64,000 nucleotides of DNA from Gammaproteobacteria bacterium UBA2675 (GTDB lineage Bacteria > Pseudomonadota > Gammaproteobacteria > Pseudomonadales > Pseudohongiellaceae), in the NCBI GenBank assembly GCA_002354805.1, contig DEMH01000013.1, forward strand, positions 17,017 to 81,016, in the 5' to 3' direction. Made by a program: the position numbers and the translations under genes. How positions within the stretch are numbered: the first letter of the stretch is position 1; each line of letters opens with the position of its first letter. Under the pieces are notes generated by a model. That model was given only the letters and a program-made list of their open reading frames with translations, did not search any database and had not been told where the DNA came from. Below are positions 8,869 through 18,149 of the stretch, piece by piece.

Positions 8869-8895
8869 AAAGCCCCGGTTTCCCGGGGCTTTTTG
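8869..8895 (+). terminator. Intrinsic terminator after the YccA-like gene
   Basis: AGCCCCGG (8871-8878) and CCGGGGCT (8883-8890) form an 8-bp GC-rich stem with a four-base loop, flanked by an A-run and followed by TTTTT. It is a classic rho-independent terminator, and it separates this gene from tusD. Confidence 0.9.
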
Positions 8896-8967
8896 TTAGC
8901 GGGTGGTAATGGTGCATAATACGCAGCTATCACTTTTGGCCAGCTGGCATATTACTGAGAGACCGCT

Positions 8968-9354
8968 GTGAAAATCAGTCTGCTTATCATGTCCGCACCG
9001 GGCGAGAATCAATCGAACCAGTCCGCCTTGAGCTTCGCACGTGCAGCTCTTGATGCAGGACACGAAATTTACCGGCTGTTTTTCTACGAACAGGGTGTAG
9101 GTACTGGTACAAATCTCGCCGTCGTCCCGCAGGATGAATACGATCTCAGAGCAGCATGGCAGGAACTGATCCAGCAGCACGATCTGGACGCTGTTGTCTG
9201 TGTGGCGTCAGCGCTGAAACGCGGGCTTCTTAACGAAGAGGAAGCCGAGCGCTACGAAAGACCTGCCGCCAATCTGGCAAAAGGATTCACCATCTCCGGC
9301 CTTGGTCAGTGGGTGGATGCCTGTATACACTCCGATCGGCTGGTCAGCTTTTAA
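8968..9354 (+). CDS. tusD: Sulfurtransferase complex subunit TusD
   Basis: TusD carries persulfide sulfur from TusA to TusE in the relay that ends with MnmA making 2-thiouridine at tRNA position 34. The 128-residue product has a DsrE-like fold and the active Cys at residue 78 in VCVASALKRG, the same position as in E. coli TusD. It begins at GTG-free ATG 8968 after the terminator of the preceding gene. The four genes tusD, tusC, tusB and tusE follow one another tightly, as expected for the heterohexamer plus its acceptor. The client gene mnmA is about 19 kb away in this window. Confidence 0.92.
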   Translation: MKISLLIMSAPGENQSNQSALSFARAALDAGHEIYRLFFYEQGVGTGTNLAVVPQDEYDLRAAWQELIQQHDLDAVVCVASALKRGLLNEEEAERYERPAANLAKGFTISGLGQWVDACIHSDRLVSF

Positions 9355-9375
9355 AGGTCAGGGATCAAATCAGCC

Positions 9376-9741
9376 ATGAGCAAAACACGCACCATAACGC
9401 TGCTGATCAAGCAGGCACCTTACGGCAGCAGCAAAGCCAAGGCTGCTCTGGATATGGCCTTGTCTGCCGCAGTCTTCGAGCAGAATGTGCAACTGATTTT
9501 CATGTCAGATGGGGTATTTCAGTTGCTTCCGGACCAGCAGCCCGCTGGCATTCTGGCTAAAAACACCTCCGCAGCACTGACAGCGCTTCCGCTTTATGGC
9601 ATTGAATCTGTCTATGTTGATGCCGACTCCCTGCAGCAACGCAATCTGTCCCTGGACGGCCTGGCTATCGATGTCGAATCTGTTTCGACAGAACAGCTGG
9701 CCACGCTGATTCACGAATCGGATGTACTGGTCACACTATGA
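9376..9741 (+). CDS. tusC: Sulfurtransferase complex subunit TusC
   Basis: TusC is a DsrF-like structural subunit of the TusBCD heterohexamer in tRNA 2-thiolation. The 121-residue protein has the family opening (TITLLIKQAPYGSSKAKAAL) and a GVFQLLPDQQP segment near residue 45. It follows tusD by 21 bases and overlaps tusB by four bases (ATGA), indicating translational coupling. It lacks a catalytic Cys, as expected of this subunit. Confidence 0.92.
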   Translation: MSKTRTITLLIKQAPYGSSKAKAALDMALSAAVFEQNVQLIFMSDGVFQLLPDQQPAGILAKNTSAALTALPLYGIESVYVDADSLQQRNLSLDGLAIDVESVSTEQLATLIHESDVLVTL

Positions 9742-10028
9742 GCACCCTGCATATCATTAATCAGTCGCCCTTTGGCAGCACATCACTGGAGCAATGCCTG
9801 TCTGTCTGTCTTGATGGTGACAGCATTCTGTTTACACAGGACGGCGTGTTGGTACTTCAGAATCTGGCGGCTTTGGCCGCGCTGGAAGTGGACTATTACG
9901 TACTGACAGAAGACGCGCAGGCGCGTGGCCTTGAACAGGCTTTGTCAAAGTCCGAGGCAAAGGCCGCTGGCTACGACGACTTCGTGATGCTGGTCTGCAG
10001 CCACAAAAATTCGGTCACCTGGTCCTGA
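9738..10028 (+). CDS. tusB: Sulfurtransferase complex subunit TusB
   Basis: TusB is the DsrH-like small subunit of the TusBCD complex. The 96-residue product opens with MSTLHIINQSPFG, typical of the family, and has a central QDGVL motif near residue 35. Its start overlaps the tusC stop by four bases, and its own stop is one base before the tusE start. This tight packing supports one operon. Confidence 0.9.
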   Translation: MSTLHIINQSPFGSTSLEQCLSVCLDGDSILFTQDGVLVLQNLAALAALEVDYYVLTEDAQARGLEQALSKSEAKAAGYDDFVMLVCSHKNSVTWS

Positions 10029-10029
10029 G

Positions 10030-10368
10030 ATGAATGCATTGTCCCTGCCTGATGGCCGCCGTATCCCGCTGGACAAGGATGGCTACCTGCGCTCCCTGGA
10101 TGACTGGAGCATCGAGGTCGCCGGCACGCTGGCAAACAACGAAAACATCTCGCTGACAGACGCACACTGGGAAATCATCCACCTGGTCCAGCAGTTCTAC
10201 GAAGAAACCGGCCTGGCCCCTGCCACTCGAGCGCTGGTCCGCCTGGTGGCACAACGCGCCGGCCCTGACAAAGGGCGCAGTATCTATTTGATGAAGCTGT
10301 TTGGAGGCAAACCGGCATTGACTGTCAGCAAACTGGCTGGACTGCCCCGCCCTGCGAATTGTTTCTAG
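10030..10368 (+). CDS. tusE: Sulfur relay protein TusE (DsrC family)
   Basis: TusE accepts sulfur from TusD and hands it to MnmA. The 112-residue protein has the DsrC fold and ends in PRPANCF, with the conserved penultimate Cys at residue 111. The second Cys found about ten residues upstream in dissimilatory DsrC is absent, so this is the tRNA-modification type, not part of a sulfur oxidation or reduction pathway. It is the last gene of the tus operon. Confidence 0.92.
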   Translation: MNALSLPDGRRIPLDKDGYLRSLDDWSIEVAGTLANNENISLTDAHWEIIHLVQQFYEETGLAPATRALVRLVAQRAGPDKGRSIYLMKLFGGKPALTVSKLAGLPRPANCF

Positions 10369-10463
10369 ACAGCATTCGACTTTGGCTTTCTGCTATGATT
10401 TGGCTTCTGGCGAGACAGATTTCAAACTGACAGCGCCTGACTGACCTTCAAACTGCGAGTTGA

Positions 10464-11576
10464 ATGACAACCATGACCTATGCCAACAGCGTACTGGCCG
10501 TCAATGACGACCTCCCGATTCGAACAAACCGCCCGGTTCACAGTGGCAAGGTACGCTCTGTGTACTGGCTTACCGCCGAGGACAGCGCACGACTGATCCG
10601 CGAACGCGACTACCCGGTTCGGGCTGATGCGCCGCTGGCCGTGATGGTTATCAGTGACCGTCTGTCTGCATTCGATTGCATATGGCACGCAGAAGGTGGA
10701 CTGAATGGCGTGCCGGGCAAAGGTGCGGCGTTAAATGCCATCGCCAGCCACTGGTTCAGCCTGTTTCGCAATGAAGGCCTGGCAGACTCGCATATCGTGG
10801 ATATACCCCACCCCTTTGTCTGGATTGTGCAACAGGCACAGCCGGTCAAGATCGAAGCCATCTGTCGGCAGTACATTACTGGCTCCATGTGGCGGGCATA
10901 CGCGAACGGTGAGCGTGATTTCTGTGGCAACCAGCTGCCGGAAGGACTGCAAAAGAACCAGCGTCTGCCTGAGCTGCTGATTACGCCTTCCACCAAAGGC
11001 ATATTGAAAGGCATTCCCGGGGTCCCGGAAGCCGACGATGTGAACATTTCACGCCAGGATATTCAGGACAATTACGCTGCCTTCGGCTTTAAGACGCAAG
11101 ACGACATTGCGGTTTACGAAAAGCTGCTGGCCGAGGGCTTTGCTGCAATAAGTGAAGAACTCTCCTCCATCGACCAGATATTTGTGGATACCAAATTTGA
11201 ATTCGGTTACGTCACAGATCGCCACGGCGAGCAGCGTCTGATCTACATGGACGAAGTAGGCACACCCGACTCCTCACGAATCTGGAATGGTGAAGACTAT
11301 CGGCAGGGTCAGATCGTAGAGCAATCCAAGGAAGCATTTCGTCAGTTCCTGCTGAATCACTTCCCGGATCCCGATATTCTGCTCAACAAAAATCGCATGG
11401 ATGAACGCCTTGCTTTGGCACGCGACAACGCCCTGCCACAACAGGCCCTGCTGGACGTGTCACGCACGTACATCAAAATGGCAGAAAAAATCACCGGCCA
11501 ACACGTCTATGTTCCGGATAACCCCAAAGCGGAAATCATCGACATACTTCGCGATCACTACCACCTCATTGACTGA
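10464..11576 (+). CDS. purC: SAICAR synthetase, long form
   Basis: Phosphoribosylaminoimidazole-succinocarboxamide synthase joins aspartate to CAIR in de novo purine synthesis. At 370 residues this is the long form, unlike the roughly 237-residue E. coli type. Recognisable motifs are HSGKVRSVY at about 22-30, the VISDRLSAFD segment at about 62-71, ITGSMWRAY at about 138-146 and the YMDEVGTPDSSR signature near residue 265. The start ATG lies about 95 bases after tusE. Its stop codon is immediately followed by the ATG of the MATE transporter gene. This gene pair separates tus genes from cysG, where related genomes have them adjacent. Confidence 0.92.
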   Translation: MTTMTYANSVLAVNDDLPIRTNRPVHSGKVRSVYWLTAEDSARLIRERDYPVRADAPLAVMVISDRLSAFDCIWHAEGGLNGVPGKGAALNAIASHWFSLFRNEGLADSHIVDIPHPFVWIVQQAQPVKIEAICRQYITGSMWRAYANGERDFCGNQLPEGLQKNQRLPELLITPSTKGILKGIPGVPEADDVNISRQDIQDNYAAFGFKTQDDIAVYEKLLAEGFAAISEELSSIDQIFVDTKFEFGYVTDRHGEQRLIYMDEVGTPDSSRIWNGEDYRQGQIVEQSKEAFRQFLLNHFPDPDILLNKNRMDERLALARDNALPQQALLDVSRTYIKMAEKITGQHVYVPDNPKAEIIDILRDHYHLID

Positions 11577-12941
11577 ATGAGCGTTCCGGTTACACGTCGC
11601 ACAATTCTTCGACGCGCCTGGCCAGTAATGCTGGCCAACGCCTCTGTGCCCCTGCTGGGCCTATCTGACACCGCTGTCATCGGAAACTTTGGTTCACTGG
11701 AGGCACTTGGCGCCATTGCATTTGGTGCGATCGTTTTCAGTTTTGCCTACTGGAGTTTCGGATTTTTGCGCATGGGCACAACCGGCTTCGTGGCGCAGGC
11801 TCTTGGTGCCAAAAACGCATTGGAAATACGTGCAGCACTGTGGCGAGCCGTGTTTCTCGGCACCATAATTGGCTGTCTGTTAATTATTCTTCAATATCCT
11901 CTAAGCAGCATCTCTATCACCCTTCTCCAGGGAAGTGTCGCCGTAGAAACGCTGACACATGACTACATCCACATGCGAATCTGGGGCGCTCCGGCCGCGC
12001 TGGCACTGTTCGCCCTGATGGGATGCCTGATTGGACTCGGAAAAAGCAAAACGCTGCTGTTTGTACAGATCCTGATGAACGGATTAAATGTGATACTGGA
12101 CATCCTGTTCGCCGGGGTTTTGCAGATGGGCGTTGTTGGCATCGCACTGGGCACGCTGATCGCCGAGTGGATTACTCTGGGTGTGGCGCTGATTGTAGTG
12201 GTCAGAGCTCTGCCCGATCGCGATAGATTTCCCCTGCTGCCCTGGGAAAAACTGAAGGATTTAAAATCCCTTCGACAAACCTTAAGTGTCAATCGCGACA
12301 TCATGATCAGGACGATTCTGATGGTGGCCAGCTTTGCCTGGTTCGTGCGACAGAGTGCACAGTTCGGTGATGATGTATTGGCGGCCAACCATATCCTGTT
12401 ACAACTGATTTCTTTTTCCGCGTTTTTCCTGGATGCCTATGCCTACATAGCAGAAGCCCTGGTCGGTGAGGCCATGGGGGCAGGAGATCTGAATACCTTT
12501 GATCAGGCCATGTGGCGCAGTACTGAGCTGGCGGCTGGCAGCAGCGTGCTTCTTGCCACCATCATCTGGTTTGCCGGAGATTTTTTTGTGGCGCTGTTGA
12601 ACCAGCATGACGCTGTGCGGCTGGCAGCCAGTGAAGGGCTACCGCTGGCCGCGCTTTATGTCGCGCTGGCGTTTGCGGCGTTCCAGCTGGACGGCATATT
12701 CATCGGCACTACCCAGACGCGTCAGATGCGCAACGCCTCAATCATGTCCGTAGCGGTGTTTCTTGGCGCCAGTCTGGTTTTGACGCCGGCCTACCAGGTG
12801 TCCGGCCTGTGGGCGGCGTTTGTGATATATGTCCTTGCCCGGGCTTTGACGCTGGCTGCCTACCTGCCGGCGTTGCGACTCAAACTCAGTCAGAACCAAA
12901 CCATGCCAGCTGATTCTGCAGGCGAACCACCTGTCCAATGA
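11577..12941 (+). CDS. MATE-family efflux transporter (DinF-like)
   Basis: This 454-residue polytopic membrane protein has about twelve hydrophobic segments and the MATE family opening RRAWPVMLANASVPLLGLSD, followed by a second half-repeat starting near residue 235. It probably exports cationic compounds using a Na+ or H+ gradient; the closest recognised type is DinF/NorM-like, and its cargo is unknown. The ATG directly abuts the purC stop (TGAATG), so the two are translationally coupled. Its 3' end overlaps the convergent cysG gene by 56 bases. Confidence 0.87.
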   Translation: MSVPVTRRTILRRAWPVMLANASVPLLGLSDTAVIGNFGSLEALGAIAFGAIVFSFAYWSFGFLRMGTTGFVAQALGAKNALEIRAALWRAVFLGTIIGCLLIILQYPLSSISITLLQGSVAVETLTHDYIHMRIWGAPAALALFALMGCLIGLGKSKTLLFVQILMNGLNVILDILFAGVLQMGVVGIALGTLIAEWITLGVALIVVVRALPDRDRFPLLPWEKLKDLKSLRQTLSVNRDIMIRTILMVASFAWFVRQSAQFGDDVLAANHILLQLISFSAFFLDAYAYIAEALVGEAMGAGDLNTFDQAMWRSTELAAGSSVLLATIIWFAGDFFVALLNQHDAVRLAASEGLPLAALYVALAFAAFQLDGIFIGTTQTRQMRNASIMSVAVFLGASLVLTPAYQVSGLWAAFVIYVLARALTLAAYLPALRLKLSQNQTMPADSAGEPPVQ

Positions 12942-14271
12942 TGATAATGGCGGGCGCCTTGACTTCAGCCGCCGCCACTTTGTCAGCAATGGTTGTCAGT
13001 GTCCCCTTGACCACACGCTGCTGTGGCAAGGTGCCCTGCTCTACTACCGCTACCGGCATATCAGTGCTCATGCCATGACTCAGCAGCTGTTCACAGATCA
13101 AGGGCAGTGTCAGCAGCCCCATGTAGATCACGAGCGTTTGCTGCTCCGCAGCCAGCGCCTGCCAGTCAAGGTCAGGTTGATCGTTCTTGAGATGCCCAGT
13201 AACGAAGCGCACTGATTGGGCAAAGTCACGATGCGTCAGGGGAATACCCGCATAGGCTGAACAACCTGAGGCCGCCGTGATACCTGGCACAACCTGAAAC
13301 GGAATGCCCGCTTCGGTCAGTCTGTCTATTTCCTCGCCGCCGCGCCCAAAAATGAAGGGATCGCCGCCTTTGAGGCGCAGCACCTTCTTGCCCTCGCGGG
13401 CCAGGCGCACCAGCAGATCATTGATCTCTTCCTGCGGAACCGGATGATGCCTGGCCTCCTTGCCAACAAAAACCCGTTCGGCGTCTGGCCGGACGCGCTT
13501 CATGATTTCCGGCGAAACCAGGCGGTCAAACAGCACCACATCTGCCGCATACATCAAGCGCAAGGCCTTCAGTGTGAGCAGATCCGGATCGCCGGGACCT
13601 GCACCAACCAGATAAACTTCGCCGTTCTGAGCGTCATCGACTCCCTGCTTCAGAGCGTTCTCAAACAGCTTAATAGCCTCGTCGTCCCGGCCCTGCAGTA
13701 CTTTGTCAGGCAAAACACCACTCAGCAGTGATTCCCAGAAGCGCGTGCGGTCAGAGAAGCTTTCGAATCGCTCTTTTACGCGAGAACGCCAGCCACCGAG
13801 CATGGCAGCCAGTCTGCCGTAGGCGGCAGGCAGCAGAATCTCTATCTGCTCCTTAATGCGTCGGGTCAGCACGGGAGAACTGCCACCCGTGGAAATCGCA
13901 ATGACCACCGGTGAGCGGTCTACGATGGCGGGCACAATAAAACTGCACAGGTCCGGCTGATCTACCACATTCACGGGTAGACGGCGCTGTCTGGCGAGTT
14001 CCGACACCCTGATGTTGACCGCCGGATCGTCAGTGGCGGCTATGACCAGATCAACCTCTTCAAGATCCCCATCCTGAAATGGTCGCTCATGCAGCTCAAG
14101 CTCCGTTTGCGCGGCGAGTGCGCGCACCTCATCACTTATCCAGGGGGCGACGACAACAAGATGCGCTCCACAGCGACTCAATAATGCCGCTTTGCGGCTG
14201 GCTACCTCACCGGCGCCAACCAGCAGGCAGCGACGGTGCGTGACGTTCATGAACAGCGGCAGGTAATCCAT
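12886..14271 (-). CDS. cysG: Siroheme synthase CysG (trifunctional)
   Basis: This enzyme makes siroheme, the cofactor of sulfite and nitrite reductases. The N-terminal domain (about 1-200) is the precorrin-2 dehydrogenase/ferrochelatase with an NAD site GAGEVASRKA at about 17-26. The C-terminal domain (about 215-461) is the uroporphyrinogen III methyltransferase, with VGAGPGDPDLLTLKA near 222-236, RLKGGDPFIFGRG near 299-311 and VVPGITAASG near 325. The length of 461 residues matches the E. coli enzyme. The gene follows serS by three bases and runs convergently into the MATE gene. With cysH, cysB and cysM it forms part of the assimilatory sulfur equipment here. Confidence 0.95.
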   Translation of the reverse strand: MDYLPLFMNVTHRRCLLVGAGEVASRKAALLSRCGAHLVVVAPWISDEVRALAAQTELELHERPFQDGDLEEVDLVIAATDDPAVNIRVSELARQRRLPVNVVDQPDLCSFIVPAIVDRSPVVIAISTGGSSPVLTRRIKEQIEILLPAAYGRLAAMLGGWRSRVKERFESFSDRTRFWESLLSGVLPDKVLQGRDDEAIKLFENALKQGVDDAQNGEVYLVGAGPGDPDLLTLKALRLMYAADVVLFDRLVSPEIMKRVRPDAERVFVGKEARHHPVPQEEINDLLVRLAREGKKVLRLKGGDPFIFGRGGEEIDRLTEAGIPFQVVPGITAASGCSAYAGIPLTHRDFAQSVRFVTGHLKNDQPDLDWQALAAEQQTLVIYMGLLTLPLICEQLLSHGMSTDMPVAVVEQGTLPQQRVVKGTLTTIADKVAAAEVKAPAIIIIGQVVRLQNQLAWFGSD

Positions 14272-14274
14272 TAC

Positions 14275-15558
14275 TTAAAGCGTCTCAACGCCTCCCATAT
14301 AGGGCACCAGCACGGATGGCAGTTTGATGCTGCCGTCCGCCTGCTGATAATTCTCCAGGATGGCTACCAGAGTCCGTCCGATCGCCAGACCGGATCCATT
14401 CAGTGTGTGCAGCAGCTCTGGCTTGCCGGTTTCCGGATTGCGCCAGCGCGCCTGCATGCGACGTGCCTGATAGTCCTCGAAGTTACTGCAGGAAGATATC
14501 TCACGATAACAATCCTGCGAAGGCAGCCATACTTCAAGGTCTATGGTACGTGCAGCGCTGGCGCCCATATCACCGCCACACAGCTGCATGGCCCGGTAAG
14601 GCAGCTCGAGCAGCTGCAGAATGCGCTCTGCATGCCCTGTCAGTTCTTCCAGCGCGCGGTCAGACTGATCCGGCCGTACCATCTGCACCAGCTCCACTTT
14701 TTCGAACTGGTGCTGGCGGATCATGCCGCGTGTATCCCGGCCATAACTGCCGGCCTCACTGCGGAAACACGGCGTGTGACAGACATAGCGGACGGGCAGT
14801 TGTTCGGCCGCCACAATCTCGCCACGCACCAGGTTGGTAACAGGCACTTCAGCAGTCGGGATCAGGTAATAGTTCTGCTCGCCGTCCAGATGGAAAAGAT
14901 CTTCGGCAAATTTGGGCAGCTGGCCGGTACCGGTCAGTGAGTCCGTGTTCACAATGTAAGGAACATACACTTCTTCGTAACCGTGCTGGAGCGTGTGCTG
15001 GTCGAGCATGAACTGGATCAGCGCGCGATGCAGACGGGCCATATTACCGCGCATCACTACAAAGCGAGAGCCAGTCAGCTTGGTGGCCGCAGCAAAATCC
15101 ATGGCCAGGCCGTGTCTGGCGTCATGTTCACCCAGGTCGACATGATCCCTTGGTTTGAAGTCGAATGTGCGTGGCGTGCCCCAGCGTCGAATCTCGACAT
15201 TATCCTGCTCATCACGACCGGCCGGCACGTCGTCCTGGGGCAGGTTTGGCAATGCGATCCAGGCGGCATGAAAGGCTTCCTGCACCTCTGCCAGTGCTTT
15301 TTTGGCCTGATCCAGCTTATCCCCAAGATTACTGACCTGAGCCAGCAGCGGCGCAACATCCTCGCCTGCGGCCTTGGCCTTGCCAATCAGCTTGGCGCTC
15401 TGATTGCGCTCGTTTTGTAACTGCTCGGTTTCCAGCTGCAGCGCTTTGCGCTGGTTATCCATCTCCAGCAATGCTGGCAGGTCAACCGTCACGCCGCGCT
15501 TGGTCAGTCCGGCCTTCAGTTGTTCCGGGTTATTGCGCAGTAATCTAGGGTCTAACAT
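14275..15558 (-). CDS. serS: Seryl-tRNA synthetase
   Basis: SerRS charges tRNA-Ser; a tRNA-Ser gene lies about 6 kb away. The 427-residue protein has the N-terminal coiled-coil arm that contacts the long variable arm (about residues 30-100), class II motif 2 (CFRSEAGSYGRDTRGMIR, about 265-283) and motif 3 (GSGLAIGRTLVAILEN, near 388-403). An AAGGA ribosome site precedes the ATG at 15558. It is followed directly by cysG. Confidence 0.97.
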   Translation of the reverse strand: MLDPRLLRNNPEQLKAGLTKRGVTVDLPALLEMDNQRKALQLETEQLQNERNQSAKLIGKAKAAGEDVAPLLAQVSNLGDKLDQAKKALAEVQEAFHAAWIALPNLPQDDVPAGRDEQDNVEIRRWGTPRTFDFKPRDHVDLGEHDARHGLAMDFAAATKLTGSRFVVMRGNMARLHRALIQFMLDQHTLQHGYEEVYVPYIVNTDSLTGTGQLPKFAEDLFHLDGEQNYYLIPTAEVPVTNLVRGEIVAAEQLPVRYVCHTPCFRSEAGSYGRDTRGMIRQHQFEKVELVQMVRPDQSDRALEELTGHAERILQLLELPYRAMQLCGGDMGASAARTIDLEVWLPSQDCYREISSCSNFEDYQARRMQARWRNPETGKPELLHTLNGSGLAIGRTLVAILENYQQADGSIKLPSVLVPYMGGVETL

Positions 15559-15620
15559 GAAACAATTGTCCTTGATAAATTAGCGTTCGAGTACAGGCGT
15601 ACAGCGTCAGGGGCGTGATT

Positions 15621-16016
15621 TTACGTCAGCAGGCGCATCAAGGCTATGCCGAGCCATGCCATCAACACACACAGCACCACGCTCATCAACGTGTAGGCCA
15701 CTGCCTGGACCAGTTGGCCCTGCTCTATCAACAGTACTGTATCCAGAGAAAATGTTGAAAAGGTCGTGAAGGCGCCCAGCAAACCAACAACCCAGAGCCC
15801 CCTGACTGTCTCGGGTACGGCGAGCTTCTCAGCGAACAATACGTACAGCACGCCAATCAATGCCGACCCTAATATATTCACGGCCAGTGTGCCCCACGGC
15901 AGGCTGTGGCCAATCGGTCCCAGGGAAGCTGTGGCCCGCGTGACCCATTGCATCAGTGCGTAGCGACCTACGGCACCAAAAGCACCGCCCAGAGCGATTA
16001 CCAGCCACAGCTTCAT
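15621..16016 (-). CDS. crcB: Fluoride channel CrcB/Fluc
   Basis: CrcB is a small dimeric fluoride export channel in the inner membrane. The 131-residue product has four hydrophobic helices, GAVGRYALM at about 14-22, the NILGSALIG motif near 48-56 and the TTFSTFS pore motif near 83-89. The start overlaps the rarA stop by four bases (ATGA). No fluoride riboswitch can be placed upstream because the gene is translationally coupled to rarA. Confidence 0.93.
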   Translation of the reverse strand: MKLWLVIALGGAFGAVGRYALMQWVTRATASLGPIGHSLPWGTLAVNILGSALIGVLYVLFAEKLAVPETVRGLWVVGLLGAFTTFSTFSLDTVLLIEQGQLVQAVAYTLMSVVLCVLMAWLGIALMRLLT

Positions 16017-17386
16017 TTACGCTCTCCTGAGGAAGCTCGTCTCTGTTTTGCATAACGCTGTGTCGGGCTGGCTGCATCAAGGGTGCGCAGATGTGCCAGT
16101 TTTTCCGCAATTTTAAGCTCCAGGCCGTTGCTGCCCGGCTGGTAGTACTGTCTGTCCTTCAGGGGCTCCGGAAAGTAGTTCTCGCCAGCAGCATAACTGC
16201 CTGGTTCATCGTGAGCGTAGCGATACTCAGCACCATACTGCAAATCCTTCATCAGACGCGTTGGTGCGTTACGCAGGTGCTCAGGCACTTCATAGGACGG
16301 TTGCGCGGCTATATCAGCCTGAACGTCATTAAACGCCATGTAAACCGCGTTACTCTTGGGTGCCGCTGCCAGGTAGATAACTGCCTGAGCCAGTACCAGT
16401 TCTCCCTCCGGGCTGCCCAGCCGGGTTTGCGCATCCCAGGCATTCATGGCCAGTTGCAGCGCCCTCGGGTCGGCATTGCCTATGTCCTCACTGGCCATGC
16501 GAACCAGCCGGCGGGCTACATAGACCGGATCACAGCCGCCGTCGAGCATCCGCACCATCCAGTAAAGTGCCGCATCGGGTGATGAGCCTCGCACGGCTTT
16601 GTGAAGGGCTGAAATCTGCTCGTAGAACACATCACCACCCTTGTCAAAGCGGCGGCTGAATCCCTGCAGCACCTGGTCCAGAATGGAATCATCAACAATG
16701 CCACCGTCCTCAACCAGATCAGAGGCAATCTCAAGCAGATTCAGGGCTCGCCGCGCATCGCCGTCAGCTGTTGCGGCCAGTCGGGACATCGCTGCTTCAT
16801 CCAGCTGTAGCGCTCGCCGGCCCAGCCCCCTGTCAGCGTCGGCGAGTGCCGCAGCGAGCACCTGCAGCAACTCCTCATCACTCAGGCTTTTCAGCACATA
16901 GGTGCGGGCTCTGGACAACAGGGCGTTATTCAGCTCAAACGACGGGTTTTCAGTGGTAGCACCAACAAATATCAGTGTGCCATCTTCGATGTGCGGCAAA
17001 AACGCATCCTGCTGGCTCTTGTTGAATCGGTGTACCTCATCAACGAACAGCAGGGTTGCGCGGCCATGTTGCTGCCGTCTGACACGTGCCCTGTCGACGG
17101 CGGCGCGGATGTCCTTGACGCCGGACAGCACGGCCGACAGACTTTCAAAAGCAGCATCGGCACGCTGTGCAATCAGACGGGCCAGCGTGGTCTTGCCGGT
17201 TCCGGGAGGGCCCCAGAAGATCATGGAGTGCAGAGCACCGCGTTCAAGCGCCTGCCGCAGCGGCTTGCCTGCCCCCATGATGTGACTCTGGCCTATGTAT
17301 TCTTCCAGTGTGCGCGGCCGCATGCGGGCTGCCAGAGGCTGCGAGGCGAGTGATGTGTCTTCAAGCTCGGTAAGATCAGCTTGCAT
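16013..17386 (-). CDS. rarA: Replication-associated recombination protein RarA (AAA ATPase)
   Basis: RarA (MgsA) is a clamp-loader-like AAA+ ATPase acting at stalled replication forks. The 457-residue protein has Walker A GPPGTGKTT at 59-67, Walker B LLFVDEVHRF at 111-120, a sensor GATTENPSF near 142, and the C-terminal MgsA tetramerisation domain (about 270-430). It sits between lolA and crcB in the ftsK-lolA-rarA order known from E. coli and Pseudomonas. The start lies 11 bases after the lolA stop. Confidence 0.95.
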   Translation of the reverse strand: MQADLTELEDTSLASQPLAARMRPRTLEEYIGQSHIMGAGKPLRQALERGALHSMIFWGPPGTGKTTLARLIAQRADAAFESLSAVLSGVKDIRAAVDRARVRRQQHGRATLLFVDEVHRFNKSQQDAFLPHIEDGTLIFVGATTENPSFELNNALLSRARTYVLKSLSDEELLQVLAAALADADRGLGRRALQLDEAAMSRLAATADGDARRALNLLEIASDLVEDGGIVDDSILDQVLQGFSRRFDKGGDVFYEQISALHKAVRGSSPDAALYWMVRMLDGGCDPVYVARRLVRMASEDIGNADPRALQLAMNAWDAQTRLGSPEGELVLAQAVIYLAAAPKSNAVYMAFNDVQADIAAQPSYEVPEHLRNAPTRLMKDLQYGAEYRYAHDEPGSYAAGENYFPEPLKDRQYYQPGSNGLELKIAEKLAHLRTLDAASPTQRYAKQRRASSGERK

Positions 17387-17397
17387 CTGGATTCACT

Positions 17398-18102
17398 TCA
17401 GGGGGCCGGGGCGGTTTGACTGCGATTGTCGATGACGTCAAGAAATTCATCATCTGGCACAGGAAAAACGAACTGATCGGCCGCCAAAGACAGGTTGACC
17501 TGGCGATTGTAGAACTCCCACAAGGTGCGCTGTCCATTGGTACTGACAAGGAGAATCGAGGCCGGCTCGCGGTTTTCGAAATACAGGGTGACGCGTTCGT
17601 AGAGGCTGGACGGATCAAGCGGCGTCAGATAAAACTCTGCGCTCCCGGGCTGTCCGTCGATAGCGACAGCTTCGATTGCGTATGATTCAGCAACTGCATC
17701 TATCTGACCACCCAGCAGCTGGGCAGCGAGTTCTGACTGGTCGGTCTGCCAGTCATCAATGGTCAACTGCAGCAGATCGGGCTGGTAATTCCAGAGCGAC
17801 TCACCATCGGTGACAATCAATTCCGGAAACGGCTCCAGCGTCTCCCAGTAAAATCCATCCGGCCGCTTGAGCATGAACAGAATCTGACTTTCTTCCAGCA
17901 CACTGCCACTGGACTCCATCACCAGTTGCCGGACATCAGCACGAAACGTGCTCAGGTCAGACAGCATGGTCTGCAGCAAGGCGGTATCGTCAGCCGCGGC
18001 CATTGATGAGCTGGACTCATCTGCAGACTGCGAGCTCTTGGCTGGCAGTGCAATCAGGCAGCTGACCAGCAGGACAGGAACAAATTTTGAGAACTTCATC
18101 AT
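17398..18102 (-). CDS. lolA: Outer-membrane lipoprotein carrier LolA
   Basis: LolA carries lipoproteins across the periplasm from LolCDE to LolB. A signal peptide is present (MMKFSKFVPVLLVSCLIALP, cleaved around AKSS), followed by an unusually Ser/Ala-rich stretch before the LolA fold begins at about residue 35. Typical family features include RPDGFYWET near 82 and DGESLWNYQPDL near 102. I chose the ATG at 18102; an in-frame GTG at 18114 lacks a ribosome site. The product is about 234 residues, slightly longer than E. coli LolA. It lies 48 bases downstream of ftsK. Confidence 0.9.
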   Translation of the reverse strand: MMKFSKFVPVLLVSCLIALPAKSSQSADESSSSMAAADDTALLQTMLSDLSTFRADVRQLVMESSGSVLEESQILFMLKRPDGFYWETLEPFPELIVTDGESLWNYQPDLLQLTIDDWQTDQSELAAQLLGGQIDAVAESYAIEAVAIDGQPGSAEFYLTPLDPSSLYERVTLYFENREPASILLVSTNGQRTLWEFYNRQVNLSLAADQFVFPVPDDEFLDVIDNRSQTAPAP

Positions 18103-18149
18103 TGAATCGCTCACAGGGCCACGGCTATCAGCCTGGCCGGTAATCCTTT

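Noticed and set aside
16017..16100. A fluoride riboswitch upstream of crcB
   Set aside because: The upstream sequence is the rarA coding end, overlapping by four bases; there is no room for an untranslated riboswitch.
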